Source: Planctomycetaceae bacterium
Lineage (GTDB): Bacteria; Planctomycetota; Planctomycetia; Planctomycetales; Planctomycetaceae
Direction: 5' to 3'
Assembly (NCBI GenBank): GCA_900299185.1
Contig: OMIV01000118.1
Span: 1 to 59,109 of the forward strand
DNA: 59,109 nucleotides
Shown: in pieces, positions 8,801 through 16,139 of the stretch
How the letters are laid out: every line of letters begins with the position of its first letter
Position numbering within the stretch: position 1 is the stretch's first letter
The notes under the pieces: generated by a model
Databases searched by the model: none
What the model was told of the DNA's origin: nothing
Seen by the model: only the letters and a program-made list of their open reading frames with translations
Program-made: the position numbers and the translations under genes

Positions 8801-9274
8801 GAAGATCTCGCGCGCCTTGCTGATGTTGTCGAACGCTCGCGTCAGGAACTCGTTCTTCGAGGCTTCGTTCCCCGGCGACCGCGCGTTCCACGAATCGATG
8901 CGGGCCTTGCCCAACAAGATGCGACCTCGATCGCTATTCGCCTGCCCGGATTTGGGATGATTCGGATTCTTGGCCAAGAACTCTTCGAGCAACGACAAGC
9001 TCTGCTCGTAGTTCTTCGCCGCCAAATCCGGACCGCCTTGTCCCGACCGAGCCCATTCAATCAACGTCTGAGCCCGCTCGAACGGCACCAACGTCTTCAT
9101 TTCGGCGCTGGCTTTAGGGTCGTTGCTCACTAGGTCGAGATACACCAGGGCGTAGTCGAAATAGCCCTTCTCGCGCATGCCAGCCAGGAAATCGTTGAAG
9201 GGTTCGCCCGCCGAGACCAATGCCGCGCTCAGCAGCCACACCAGCAACCCGACTGTCGTTCGCAATCTCGTCAT
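5873..9274 (-). CDS. Very large exported TPR protein with C-terminal membrane anchor
   Basis: The protein has 1133 aa. An N-terminal signal (MTRLRTTVGLLVWLLSAALVSAG) is followed by roughly 1000 residues of helical TPR-like repeats (for example FERAQTLIEWARSG, ALGIYDDLLSQPDE, AYQQILDRVKED). A Lys/Glu/Ala-rich linker (EPEKKTDAASESTKKKAVAKK) comes next, then one membrane helix (GLVIFSLIALGGVGGIGYMLM) and a short basic tail. The arrangement implies a large extracytoplasmic scaffold anchored in the inner membrane. The neighbouring smaller TPR gene is probably in the same operon. The start at 9274 gives a clean signal peptide but has no strong Shine-Dalgarno sequence. Function is unknown. Confidence 0.75.
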   Translation of the reverse strand: MTRLRTTVGLLVWLLSAALVSAGEPFNDFLAGMREKGYFDYALVYLDLVSNDPKASAEMKTLVPFERAQTLIEWARSGQGGPDLAAKNYEQSLSLLEEFLAKNPNHPKSGQANSDRGRILLGKARIDSWNARSPGNEASKNEFLTRAFDNISKAREIFQKARDQHEAAWKSFGGFVDQKADPVTFEKRAQAEVRFIQAQLDLCECTYEEAQTYEKDSRQYKDKLTAAASEFNRVNARYRNQLGGLHARAKEGKCFEEQDDVQRALGIYDDLLSQPDESLPMIRLKDIVRHFRLICLNHPSRKDYQVVVDEATAWYSKASSSRRQSNVGLGIMWEQARAYEKLSEREGIVHSERDAFLRQAMKAIQTIKRNPGQYRDLVTSKERELLRTLKGGTDSDAPFDFSSAAAQAEDLTTKKTKEFLDALNAARKTGRSEEIQKANADMKAHIVATLKAIRVAQRMADKTTTLADINRLRYFAAYMHYLAKNSYECAIISEFLAKHSGPDNIAQAQESAYMALGAWVQSFNENEKAGRRDDQLIDVAGIERMANLFLKKWPSSDRAMDARLQMASVNATLSRQDEATKWLEGVPETSGRYAEAQQRSGQLLWTAYAEAASLPAVEQPPKEKLDDWLNRAEQHFRRSVDRLEKDTPAMAPPPETLTASKVALVQILVYKGEFAEGVKLLTEDPHQVMWAVAHSEPTSRPKTGVKSVDFASLAHQLLLRCYVGTQQLNEARTAMHQLELVGGGEGSHITEVYKELGQELQKEVERLKGTGQQSKLDAVRRSFETFLGELALRKDQTAGSLIWIGETYFGLGESSSDDAKRAERYFKDASEAYQQILDRVKEDAKFVDEDRVTAVRLRQAGCRRKQKQFDKAKSMLTPILTQNGNILDAQIEANQLYQDWGADAEKDRGRYYLLAIHGDPKLKSWGWGVTAKNIHRMINSGNPDAKVIYEDKLYQSIYAQMMCRYEYGMTLSGAKRKEQFNYALSELRSFVAISQDVKPEWWKKFDSKYRELLGKIGEPVKPLERPKPSVVTEAPKPELATNKEPEKKTDAASESTKKKAVAKKADAPAQSSGGGSGLVIFSLIALGGVGGIGYMLMQANKKKQARRGKLGDGEPAVATAKIRKPKRSAEEEA

Positions 9275-9656
9275 GAGGCACGCCAACTCAGAAGTACGCG
9301 ATTCCAAGATGCCTCGCAGGAGACATCAAAAAAGGCCCAATTCGCTCGACATTCCTAGCGAAAAAGCGGTCGGACGATACCGGTGGCCCTAGGGGTAAGC
9401 AACTTGCCTCAACCGGAGACGACCGAGTCGCCGAGCAACTGAGATCGATTTACGTGGAGCACGTTTCCAACGTGCTTATCACCCCCGCAGCCAGGCACGT
9501 TGGAAACGTGCCCCACCGACAGACAAGGTCTCGAAGCGAAGATGGACCTTGCTTAGACCAGGGCTAGAATCCGGCCCCGTTTCGGCAATCTCAAAGTCCT
9601 CGACCTCCATCGAGTTCTCCTTCTGACTTCCTCTGAACTTCTAGCGAATCCTCAAC
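9275..9656. other. Divergent intergenic region carrying a paired family C repeat
   Basis: This region separates the minus-strand TPR gene and the plus-strand aroDE gene and must carry their promoters. The only clear structure is the inverted-repeat pair at 9454-9516. No gene is seen. Confidence 0.5.
9454..9516. repeat. Repeat family C, paired palindromes
   Basis: A 22-bp arm (GTGGAGCACGTTTCCAACGT..., 9454-9475) is repeated in inverted orientation at 9495-9516 with one mismatch. Each arm is itself palindromic (GCACGTT...AACGTGC). Related copies are at 17189-17254 (pair) and 57144-57168 (single arm). Confidence 0.85.
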
Positions 9657-11168
9657 ATGATCTGCGTCAGCATTGGTCGTACTCGGCACAGCGCCTTCGT
9701 CGAAGAACATCGCAACCTTGCGGCACGAGGCGCACAGCTCATCGAACTCCGAGTCGACTGGTTGCGAAACTCGCCGAACTTGGCGCAGCTCATCACCAAT
9801 CGACCGACGCCCGTCATCGTCACGTGTCGCCGCAAGGAAGATCGAGGCCGTTGGCTCGGCACTGAAGAGGACCGACAAAAGCTGCTCCGCGAAGCCATCA
9901 TCGCGGGCGTTGAGTATGTCGATCTGGAAATGGACATCGCGCGATCGATCCGTCGTTACGGCAAGACCAAGCGCATCGTCAGCTATCACAACTTCGACGA
10001 AACGCCGCGCGATCTGCATGTCATCCACAAGCAGATTCAATTGGCCGATCCCGACATCATCAAGATCGTGACGATGGCCAACACCCCCGGCGACATCACG
10101 CGCATGATGCAGTTAGTGGCCGAGTCCAAGATCCCCACAGCGGGCTTCTGCATGGGCGAACTGGGCGTGCCCAGCCGCATTCTCTGCGGCAAGTTCGGTT
10201 CGTCATTCACCTATGCCACCTTCAGCAAGGACCGCGAACTGGCGCCGGGGCAAATCGCCTTCGACGACATGAAGGACATATATCACTACGACGAGATCAA
10301 CGCTGAAACCAAGATCTTCGGAGTCGTAGGCGATCCCATCGGCCACAGCATGAGCCCGCTGATTCACAATGCCGCTCTGAAGGCTGCCGGAATTAATGCG
10401 GTGTATGTGCCGTTCCGCATTCCCGCCGACACGTTGGCTCAATCGCTTGCAGACCTGAATTGGCTGCAAGTGCAGGGCTTAAGCGTGACCATTCCTCACA
10501 AAGAAGCCGCTGCCGCGCTCGCTCAAAGTTGCAACGAGATGGTGCAAGCCGTCGGAGCATCCAACACGCTCGTCCGAAATGCCGTCGGCGGTTGGGACGC
10601 TTCCAACACCGACTATGAATCCATCCTCGACAGCGTCTTGCTTGGGCTTGATCCCGAGAATCCAGACCCCAGCAAGCTCATGGGTCAGAAGGTGCTGCTG
10701 CTGGGAGCCGGTGGAGCAGCTCGCGCCGCAGCAATGGCGATGGTTCGCAGCGGTGCCGTCGTGACCATCTCCAGCCGCACTCATAAACGAGCCACCGCGC
10801 TCGCCGGTGAGATGGGTTGCCAGCATTGCTCGTGGGAGAATCGAGGTTCCGTCGATCCCAACATTCTCATCAATTGCACGCCGGTCGGCATGCATCCCAA
10901 CGTCGATGAGTCGCCCATCCAAGCCAACTGGCTTACGCCCGGCACGTTGGTCTTCGACACCGTCTACAACCCCGAGAAGACCCTACTATTGAAGCAAGCC
11001 AAACAGCGCGACTGCCGCATCGTGACCGGCATCGAGATGTTCGTGCGACAAGCCGCTCGCCAGTTCGAACGCTTCAACGGCCAACCAGCATCAATGGACC
11101 TCATGCGCGAAACACTGCGCCAAGCCATCTCGCCCGTCCGCATCAACTACAAACCCGGCGATGAGTGA
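9657..11168 (+). CDS. aroDE: Fused 3-dehydroquinate dehydratase (type I) / shikimate dehydrogenase
   Basis: The protein has 503 aa and carries out two consecutive shikimate-pathway steps, dehydroquinate to dehydroshikimate and dehydroshikimate to shikimate. The N-terminal AroD domain (about 1-215) keeps the catalytic pair His111 (SYHNFDETP) and Schiff-base Lys136 (DIIKIVTM), with Arg174 and APGQ near 199. The C-terminal AroE domain (about 219-495) keeps GDPIGHSMSPLIHN, catalytic Lys282 in VTIPHK, Asp319 in SNTDY, and the NADP-binding GAGGAARAAA loop. AroD-AroE fusions are known in planctomycetes, chlamydiae and plants. The start is the first ATG before MICVSIGRT; the ribosome binding site is weak. 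A degenerate paralogue lies at 13704-15200. Confidence 0.95.
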   Translation: MICVSIGRTRHSAFVEEHRNLAARGAQLIELRVDWLRNSPNLAQLITNRPTPVIVTCRRKEDRGRWLGTEEDRQKLLREAIIAGVEYVDLEMDIARSIRRYGKTKRIVSYHNFDETPRDLHVIHKQIQLADPDIIKIVTMANTPGDITRMMQLVAESKIPTAGFCMGELGVPSRILCGKFGSSFTYATFSKDRELAPGQIAFDDMKDIYHYDEINAETKIFGVVGDPIGHSMSPLIHNAALKAAGINAVYVPFRIPADTLAQSLADLNWLQVQGLSVTIPHKEAAAALAQSCNEMVQAVGASNTLVRNAVGGWDASNTDYESILDSVLLGLDPENPDPSKLMGQKVLLLGAGGAARAAAMAMVRSGAVVTISSRTHKRATALAGEMGCQHCSWENRGSVDPNILINCTPVGMHPNVDESPIQANWLTPGTLVFDTVYNPEKTLLLKQAKQRDCRIVTGIEMFVRQAARQFERFNGQPASMDLMRETLRQAISPVRINYKPGDE

Positions 11169-11210
11169 GGCGAGCAGCCGATAGGAATTCGCTCGTAGCC
11201 GAAATTGAAC

Positions 11211-11251
11211 TCCCCTCGCCCCTACGGGGAGAGGGGTCGGGGGTAAGGGGC
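11211..11251. repeat. Repeat family E, CCCCTCGCCCC/GGGGAGAGGGG palindrome
   Basis: The segment TCCCCTCGCCCCTACGGGGA begins a C/G-rich imperfect palindrome about 40 bp after the aroDE stop. It sits between the convergent genes aroDE and the oxidoreductase gene, so it may act as a transcription stop. Related copies are at 15435-15477, 43444-43483 and 43561-43603. Confidence 0.8.
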
Positions 11252-11326
11252 AACAAAGAACGGACCATAAATGCAACCGCCCCGCTCCCCATGAAGTCGA
11301 GAGGAGCCAAAGAGACGCCACTCCGT

Positions 11327-12667
11327 TCAGATCCACTGCGGTTCCCAACCTTTGCGATACGGCTTCGTCAGCAGTTCATTCGCAGCCGCTGAGTTCGTGA
11401 TCTTGAGGTCGGCGCTGTTCCAAGCCAGCTCTTCGCCACGTCGTCGGATCGCAATCGTTCCCAATAAGACGGTCTCGGTCAGATTGGCGGAATACCCGAA
11501 GTGCGAAGTCGTCTGTCCTTCGCCTCGGCACGCATCAGCCCATTGCAAGTAGTGGTCTCGATGCCCCGGAGTCGGCTGCTTGAACTCTGCAAACTTCTCT
11601 TCAGGAAACAGCTTCGGAGCGGCCACATGCGGGATGACCAACGATCCCTTCTCACCGATCAGCACCGACCCGGAACCGGGTAGCGCATAAGTTGCTGGCA
11701 ACCCCAGATCAGCATGAGTCGGCTTGCGTCCGTCACCGTCGTACCACGTGACGTTCAACGTCTCACCCGCAGTGAACGCGGTCTTGGGGAAGACGTAATG
11801 CACCGTGGACCACAGCGGCCAAACCTCGCGATTCATCTCGGGAGCATCGGCCTTGATCTTCAAGGGAGCCGTCAGCTTCAGAGCCATGAACACCGGATCG
11901 AGAATGTGACAACCAAAGTCACCGAGCTGGCCGTTGCTGTAGTCCTGCCACGCTCGCCAATTGAACGAGTGATAGATCTTCTCCTTGTAAGGTCGAGCCG
12001 CCGCGACTCCGAGCCAATCATCCCACTTCACGGACTCTGGAATCGGATCTTCGCCAACCGGACGATCATCGACCAAACGCCAACCCATCTTGCCGCTTTG
12101 CCAAGAGTGCACGGCTCGCACTTTGCCAATCGCTCCGTCATGCACGAGCTGCACGGCGGTCCGATAGAACTCATGCGACTGAATCTGATTGCCCATCTGA
12201 GTGACGAGCTGATTCTTCTGAGCCAACGTCTGCATCTGTCGCGCTTCAAAGACAGTGTGAGTCAGCGGCTTCTGACAGAAGACATGCTTACGACGATGCA
12301 TCGCCGGAATCGCAATCGGAGCGTGCATATGGTCCGGGGTCGAGACGATGACGCCGTCGATCGCCTTCTCTTCATCGAGCAACCGACGCCAGTCCGAGAA
12401 CTTCTTGGCCTGAGGAAACTTTTCAGCAGCTCGACCCAAATGCTGAGCCGACGAATCGATATCGCAGAGCGCGACAACATCGACTTTGGGACTGGCTGCC
12501 ACTCCCATCAGATCCGACCAGCCTTTGCCGCCCGTGCCGATCGAGGCCACTCGCAAGCGTTCGTTGGCACCAAAGACTCGCGACCAACTCGCTGCATTAA
12601 ATCCTACAGCCGTCCCGATGATGGCAGACGCTTTGAGAAACGAACGTCGGTCCAAACGCTGAGTCAT
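11327..12667 (-). CDS. Tat-exported Gfo/Idh/MocA family oxidoreductase
   Basis: The protein has 446 aa. A twin-arginine signal (MTQRLDRRSFLKASA, Arg7-Arg8) is followed by a Rossmann fold with the nucleotide-binding loop ASIGTGGKGW. The family lysine is in VFCQKPLTHT (CQKP, the form common in planctomycete members, in place of EKP). The C-terminal alpha/beta domain carries NGQLGDFGCHILDPVFMALK. Members use NAD(P) to oxidise or reduce sugars and related polyols; the substrate is not predictable from this sequence. The start at 12667 is supported by AGGAG about 7 nt upstream and by the Tat motif. It has the same orientation as mogA but a 119-bp gap. Confidence 0.9.
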   Translation of the reverse strand: MTQRLDRRSFLKASAIIGTAVGFNAASWSRVFGANERLRVASIGTGGKGWSDLMGVAASPKVDVVALCDIDSSAQHLGRAAEKFPQAKKFSDWRRLLDEEKAIDGVIVSTPDHMHAPIAIPAMHRRKHVFCQKPLTHTVFEARQMQTLAQKNQLVTQMGNQIQSHEFYRTAVQLVHDGAIGKVRAVHSWQSGKMGWRLVDDRPVGEDPIPESVKWDDWLGVAAARPYKEKIYHSFNWRAWQDYSNGQLGDFGCHILDPVFMALKLTAPLKIKADAPEMNREVWPLWSTVHYVFPKTAFTAGETLNVTWYDGDGRKPTHADLGLPATYALPGSGSVLIGEKGSLVIPHVAAPKLFPEEKFAEFKQPTPGHRDHYLQWADACRGEGQTTSHFGYSANLTETVLLGTIAIRRRGEELAWNSADLKITNSAAANELLTKPYRKGWEPQWI

Positions 12668-12786
12668 GACGAGGCTCCTGAGAGTGTTTTTGGATTCGCG
12701 GCGCACAAGGATCGCGGCATCAGTCGAACCTTATGTGTGCGCTCCAAGAATTGGCAGCCCGAGTCGTGCTCGTCACCCAGCGGTGC

Positions 12787-13317
12787 TCACTTCTTCGGTC
12801 GAAACGCTTTGATCCGCGCTTCGTTCGTGGTGAGGAACGGACCTTCGATGAGGTCGATGCAATACGGGATCGCTGGGAAGACGGCGTCGAGACACTCGCC
12901 AATCGCCTTCGGCTGACCGGGCAGATTGACGATCAACGCACCACCTCGAATGCCCGCCGTCTGTCGCGACAAGATCGCGGTCGGCACCTTTTCGAGCGAC
13001 ACCTTTCGCATCAGCTCGCCGAATCCCGGCATCATCTTTTCGCAAACGGCTTCAGTGGCCTCGGGAGGGACATCGCGTCGAGCCGGTCCCGTTCCACCCG
13101 TCGTTACAACGAGGCAACAACGCTCGACATCAACCAATTCAATCAACGTGCGTTCGATGAGAGCTTGCTCGTCCGCAATCACTCGCGCGACCGGTTCCCA
13201 CGGCGAAGTCACGACCTCTTGCATGTAAGCCAAGATGGCCGGACCGCCTCGATCTTCGTACTCACCCCGACTGGCCCGATCCGAAACGGTCACAATTCCA
13301 ATGCGTGCAATCGACAT
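12787..13317 (-). CDS. mog: MogA/MoaB-type molybdopterin adenylyltransferase
   Basis: The protein has 176 aa and is a single MoCF-binding domain. It carries the MogA signature TTGGTGPARRDVPPEAT, then RQTAGIRGGALIVNLPGQPK and AVFPAIPYCIDLIEGP near the C-terminus. MogA activates molybdopterin by adenylylation before molybdenum insertion in the cytoplasm. The ATG at 13317 follows TTAGGAATCTTC and begins MSIARIGIVTVSDRAS, which matches the usual family N-terminus; a longer TTG-initiated reading to 13407 adds residues without family character. No other molybdenum-cofactor gene lies nearby. Confidence 0.9.
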   Translation of the reverse strand: MSIARIGIVTVSDRASRGEYEDRGGPAILAYMQEVVTSPWEPVARVIADEQALIERTLIELVDVERCCLVVTTGGTGPARRDVPPEATEAVCEKMMPGFGELMRKVSLEKVPTAILSRQTAGIRGGALIVNLPGQPKAIGECLDAVFPAIPYCIDLIEGPFLTTNEARIKAFRPKK

Positions 13318-13703
13318 GAAGATTCCTAAGAGCATTGCAGCTCGATGAAGTCCGGTGCCAGAAGGCGCCAGTGAGGTTCTTGCTCGTGTCCAAGAATACT
13401 GTCTCAAAGCAAAGCACGCCGTGCTCTATCTGGTAGTGCCTAATTCTTTGGAGTGACGTTCGATCTCGCCGCGAATCCTCGAAAAGTCATCCAGCGGCCC
13501 TTCCGCCACCACCGCACGGCCTTAGTCCAAAGTAGCCATCATCGCTCCGCGTGATGAGCCTTCCTCCTGGCGTCCTCAACTGCCAACGGCGATCGCCACT
13601 TGTTCGATCGCAAACTTGGAAGGCACGTCACGCGGAGCGATGACGGCTACTTTAACTGAAGAAAAACTTGACTCATCTGCAGCATGCCTTGGTTTTGAAG
13701 CCC
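13318..13703. other. Intergenic region containing family D repeat
   Basis: This is a 386-bp gap between two minus-strand genes. It is mostly taken up by the long palindromic repeat at 13528-13653. No gene is seen. Confidence 0.5.
13528..13653 (+). repeat. Repeat family D, ~127-bp long palindrome
   Basis: The ends CAAAGTAGCCATCATCGCTC and the inverted GAGCGATGACGGCTACTTT form an imperfect inverted repeat of about 37 bp around a central GGCGATCGCC. A second copy, in inverted orientation and closely similar over its whole length, is at 51078-51204. Confidence 0.88.
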
Positions 13704-15200
13704 CTACTCGTCCGAATTCGTCGCCATGCGGGACAGCGAGTCGTTGATGATGCCTTCGAATTCGTTGGCGGCGACTTCTTTGCCGGTGATCGACTTCGTG
13801 AATGCGGCGAGCTGGTCCAAGTAGATCTCTTTCGGCTCGATGACCTTTGCTCCTCGACCGCGTGCTTCGGTGATGAAGGAGCTGTCCATCGGCATTTCGG
13901 TCACGTCGCAGAACGTCATGCGCGGGACTACATACGACGGGTTGAATTCCGTCTTGCCGGTGCCAATTCTCAAAGCAGGATCGGCAACCACGACCACATC
14001 GGACAGTGTGTTGTAGAGATTCTGGAACGGCACATATCGGACCTGAAACTGACCCGCGACTTCTTGCGCTTCCTTGTCGTTTGGCGATGTCACGCTGACC
14101 AAACCTCGTCGCTTCGAGATGCCATAGATCATGGACTTGGCCAAGCTGCCGGAGCCGATCACCAGCACGTTCTGCTTATCAAGCGGCCGCTTCTCGGAAC
14201 CTTCACCACCGATGGATCGTTCGAGAATCCTCACGGCACTACGCCAAATGCTGTTGTAAGCCTGCCACACTCCGCCCTTACGCAACAGCAAGTCTGCGTA
14301 CTGCCCAAGCTTCGCTGACTCTTCTTGTTCGTCGGCCAGCGACAGCATTTCGTCACCCAACGCGCGGCTGGTGACAATGGCATTGATCTTCAATGAGTCG
14401 ACCATCGACTTGAGCTTGTCGAAGTTCTCGCTCATCAGCGGCAAGCAGCGCACATTGAGCCCCGACTTCTTGAACATGGCATTGAAGCAGCGGCACGTCA
14501 CGACTTCAGACATGCCCATGCCCACCACTCCAATGAAAGCGGTGTGGCTGTCGATCTCGCGCCAACTGTAGATCTCATCCAGTTCCGAAACCGTGAGCTG
14601 TCCTTCATACGCTTCCATGCCCTTTTCCAGAGCGGCGTACATCCACGGAGAACCGTACTTGCGACCCAGCAAGGAGAACGCGGCGCCGGCTGCTCCCAAC
14701 GCCAAGCCCACCGCCGGCAGGTCTCTCTTCTTGGCCACCGCAGCCAGCAACGGCCAAGCGGCTTCCAACGTGGGAGTCGGCCATGTGAACTTCACGATGT
14801 CGCCGTTGATCTGCTTGGCTTCGGTGAAGATCTCTTCGATCTCCGCGGGACCAAACGGCTTGCCCAAGCTGGTGTAGCTGATGACACGCTTGGTCTTGCC
14901 AAAGCGAGGAATGGACTGGGCCGTCGCGTAGTCCAGTTCGATGTAAGCCGGACCCGCCAGAATGGCCTGCCGGAGAATCATCATCCGCTGCTCGTCCGTG
15001 CCTTCAAAGCTGCCGCCATCTTCTTTGCGGCGACACGACACCAACACCGGCGTCGAGATGCCTTCCAGCATGTCTTTGACGTCCGGTTCTTTGACGAGTT
15101 TGTCGAGGCACAACTCAATGAGGTCGCACTGGCCCGACGCGTTGAGCAAGTCGACTTTGGCAAAGGTGCGAGACACCGGAGTCACTGAGATGCAAATCAT
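13704..15200 (-). CDS. AroDE paralogue lacking catalytic residues (probable pseudoenzyme)
   Basis: The protein has 498 aa and aligns along its length with the intact AroDE at 9657-11168: MICISV, IELCLDKL, VSCRRKEDGGSF, AILAGPAYIELD and RFGKTKRVISY all correspond. In the AroD domain the catalytic histidine is replaced (SYTSL, Thr110 where the paralogue has SYHNF), the substrate arginine of the SR motif is lost, and APGQ is AYEGQ; the Schiff-base lysine Lys137 remains. In the AroE domain GDPIGHSMSP is replaced by GMGMSEVVTC, VTIPHK by VTSRALG, and NTD is missing. A nucleotide-loop-like GSGSLAKSM remains near 349. The frame is open throughout, so it is not decaying DNA. It may regulate or scaffold shikimate enzymes or bind another ligand. 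Confidence 0.85.
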   Translation of the reverse strand: MICISVTPVSRTFAKVDLLNASGQCDLIELCLDKLVKEPDVKDMLEGISTPVLVSCRRKEDGGSFEGTDEQRMMILRQAILAGPAYIELDYATAQSIPRFGKTKRVISYTSLGKPFGPAEIEEIFTEAKQINGDIVKFTWPTPTLEAAWPLLAAVAKKRDLPAVGLALGAAGAAFSLLGRKYGSPWMYAALEKGMEAYEGQLTVSELDEIYSWREIDSHTAFIGVVGMGMSEVVTCRCFNAMFKKSGLNVRCLPLMSENFDKLKSMVDSLKINAIVTSRALGDEMLSLADEQEESAKLGQYADLLLRKGGVWQAYNSIWRSAVRILERSIGGEGSEKRPLDKQNVLVIGSGSLAKSMIYGISKRRGLVSVTSPNDKEAQEVAGQFQVRYVPFQNLYNTLSDVVVVADPALRIGTGKTEFNPSYVVPRMTFCDVTEMPMDSSFITEARGRGAKVIEPKEIYLDQLAAFTKSITGKEVAANEFEGIINDSLSRMATNSDE

Positions 15201-15434
15201 GGCAAGAACCTATCAAGCGTTGTTGGAAAAGATCGCGCGGATTGAAGTCAGAGAATCGAGTCGAGTGAAACAAAAAATGCCAAGTTCAAAGTCCGCGAGC
15301 GAACATGCTGTCCAAGATTCGGGCAAGAGTCTGAATCGCTCGCGAAAGAACGAGCCGTTCATGACTCCGCTCGCCCAGTCAGCGAGACGGGCAAGGCGGC
15401 AAGGCGCTGAGTGATACGCGCTCGGATTGCTTTC

Positions 15435-15477
15435 GCCCCTCACCCGCGACCTCTCTCCCCAGGTGGGGCGAGGGGAG
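15435..15477. repeat. Repeat family E copy (in the 15201-15500 gap)
   Basis: The segment CGCCCCTCACCCGCGACCTC begins a palindromic C/G-rich element that ends in GGGGCGAGGGGAG. The rest of this 300-bp gap between two minus-strand genes shows no gene. The element sits just past the stop of the RidA gene's upstream neighbour region and may form a strong hairpin in RNA. Confidence 0.75.
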
Positions 15478-15500
15478 TTTGAAGCATCCGCGCGGCCAAA

Positions 15501-15947
15501 CTATCCCGCCGACTTGATCTCGAAGATCGCTTCGACTTCGCATCCGGGACCAGTCGGCAACGAGGCGAATCCTAATGCGCTGCGAGCATGCCAGCCGTCG
15601 CCCTCTTTGCCGAACAGCTCATGGAACAAGTCCGACGCTCCGTTGATCACGAGATGCTGGTCGGTGAATTCCTGCGTCGAGTTCACGCAGCCGAGCAGCT
15701 TGATGACTCGCAGGCCATCGAGCGTTCCATGCACGTGATGCACCGCTTGCAGCACCTTGATCGCGCATTCGCGAGCAGCCTTATAGCCTTCTTCTACCGT
15801 CAGATCTTTGCCGAGCTTGCCCTTGATGTTGCTGACTTGCCCAGACGTGAACAGCAAGTTGCCGGATTTCGCGCAGGGGTTGAGATACCCCTTCGGCAAG
15901 GCCGGAAATTCAATGCCGAGTTCTTTCGCCTTTTGTTCGGGACTCAT
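15501..15947 (-). CDS. RidA/YjgF/YER057c/UK114 family protein
   Basis: The protein has 148 aa. RidA-family enzymes hydrolyse reactive enamine/imine intermediates released by PLP enzymes, and some members act on other substrates. Recognisable features are GNLLFTSGQVSN, the helix EEGYKAARECAIKVLQAV, and GCVNSTQEFTDQHLVINGAS. The canonical C-terminal arginine motif (R before the xxVEVE segment) is not obvious: the tail reads LPTGPGCEVEAIFEIKSAG, so it may belong to a YjgF subgroup other than true RidA. The ATG at 15947 follows AAGGAGCCCCTTC. A second family member lies at 38261-38725. Confidence 0.85.
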   Translation of the reverse strand: MSPEQKAKELGIEFPALPKGYLNPCAKSGNLLFTSGQVSNIKGKLGKDLTVEEGYKAARECAIKVLQAVHHVHGTLDGLRVIKLLGCVNSTQEFTDQHLVINGASDLFHELFGKEGDGWHARSALGFASLPTGPGCEVEAIFEIKSAG

Positions 15948-16139
15948 GAAGGGGCTCCTTGTTGTGGGGATAGTCGGACGATACATCGAGTTCGCGGACG
16001 AGTATTCAAAGAGATCCACTCAACTCCCGCCACTCACCCGCAAGCGTTCCCAAACTGTGGGCGAATGCCGTATGAAACCCGAGTCAGTGAAATGAGGCCG
16101 CGCCTCAGTCAGCCGTTCTCCTTTCGAGAGCCCTTCATC

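Noticed and set aside
8180-9133. Long plus-strand reading frame within the large TPR gene
   Set aside because: It is an antisense shadow of the 1133-aa TPR protein, without motif support.
11714-12916. Long open reading frame on the plus strand opposite the Gfo/Idh/MocA gene
   Set aside because: It lies entirely antisense to a well-supported Tat-exported protein for most of its length, lacks any family motif, and is a shadow of the codon bias of the true gene.
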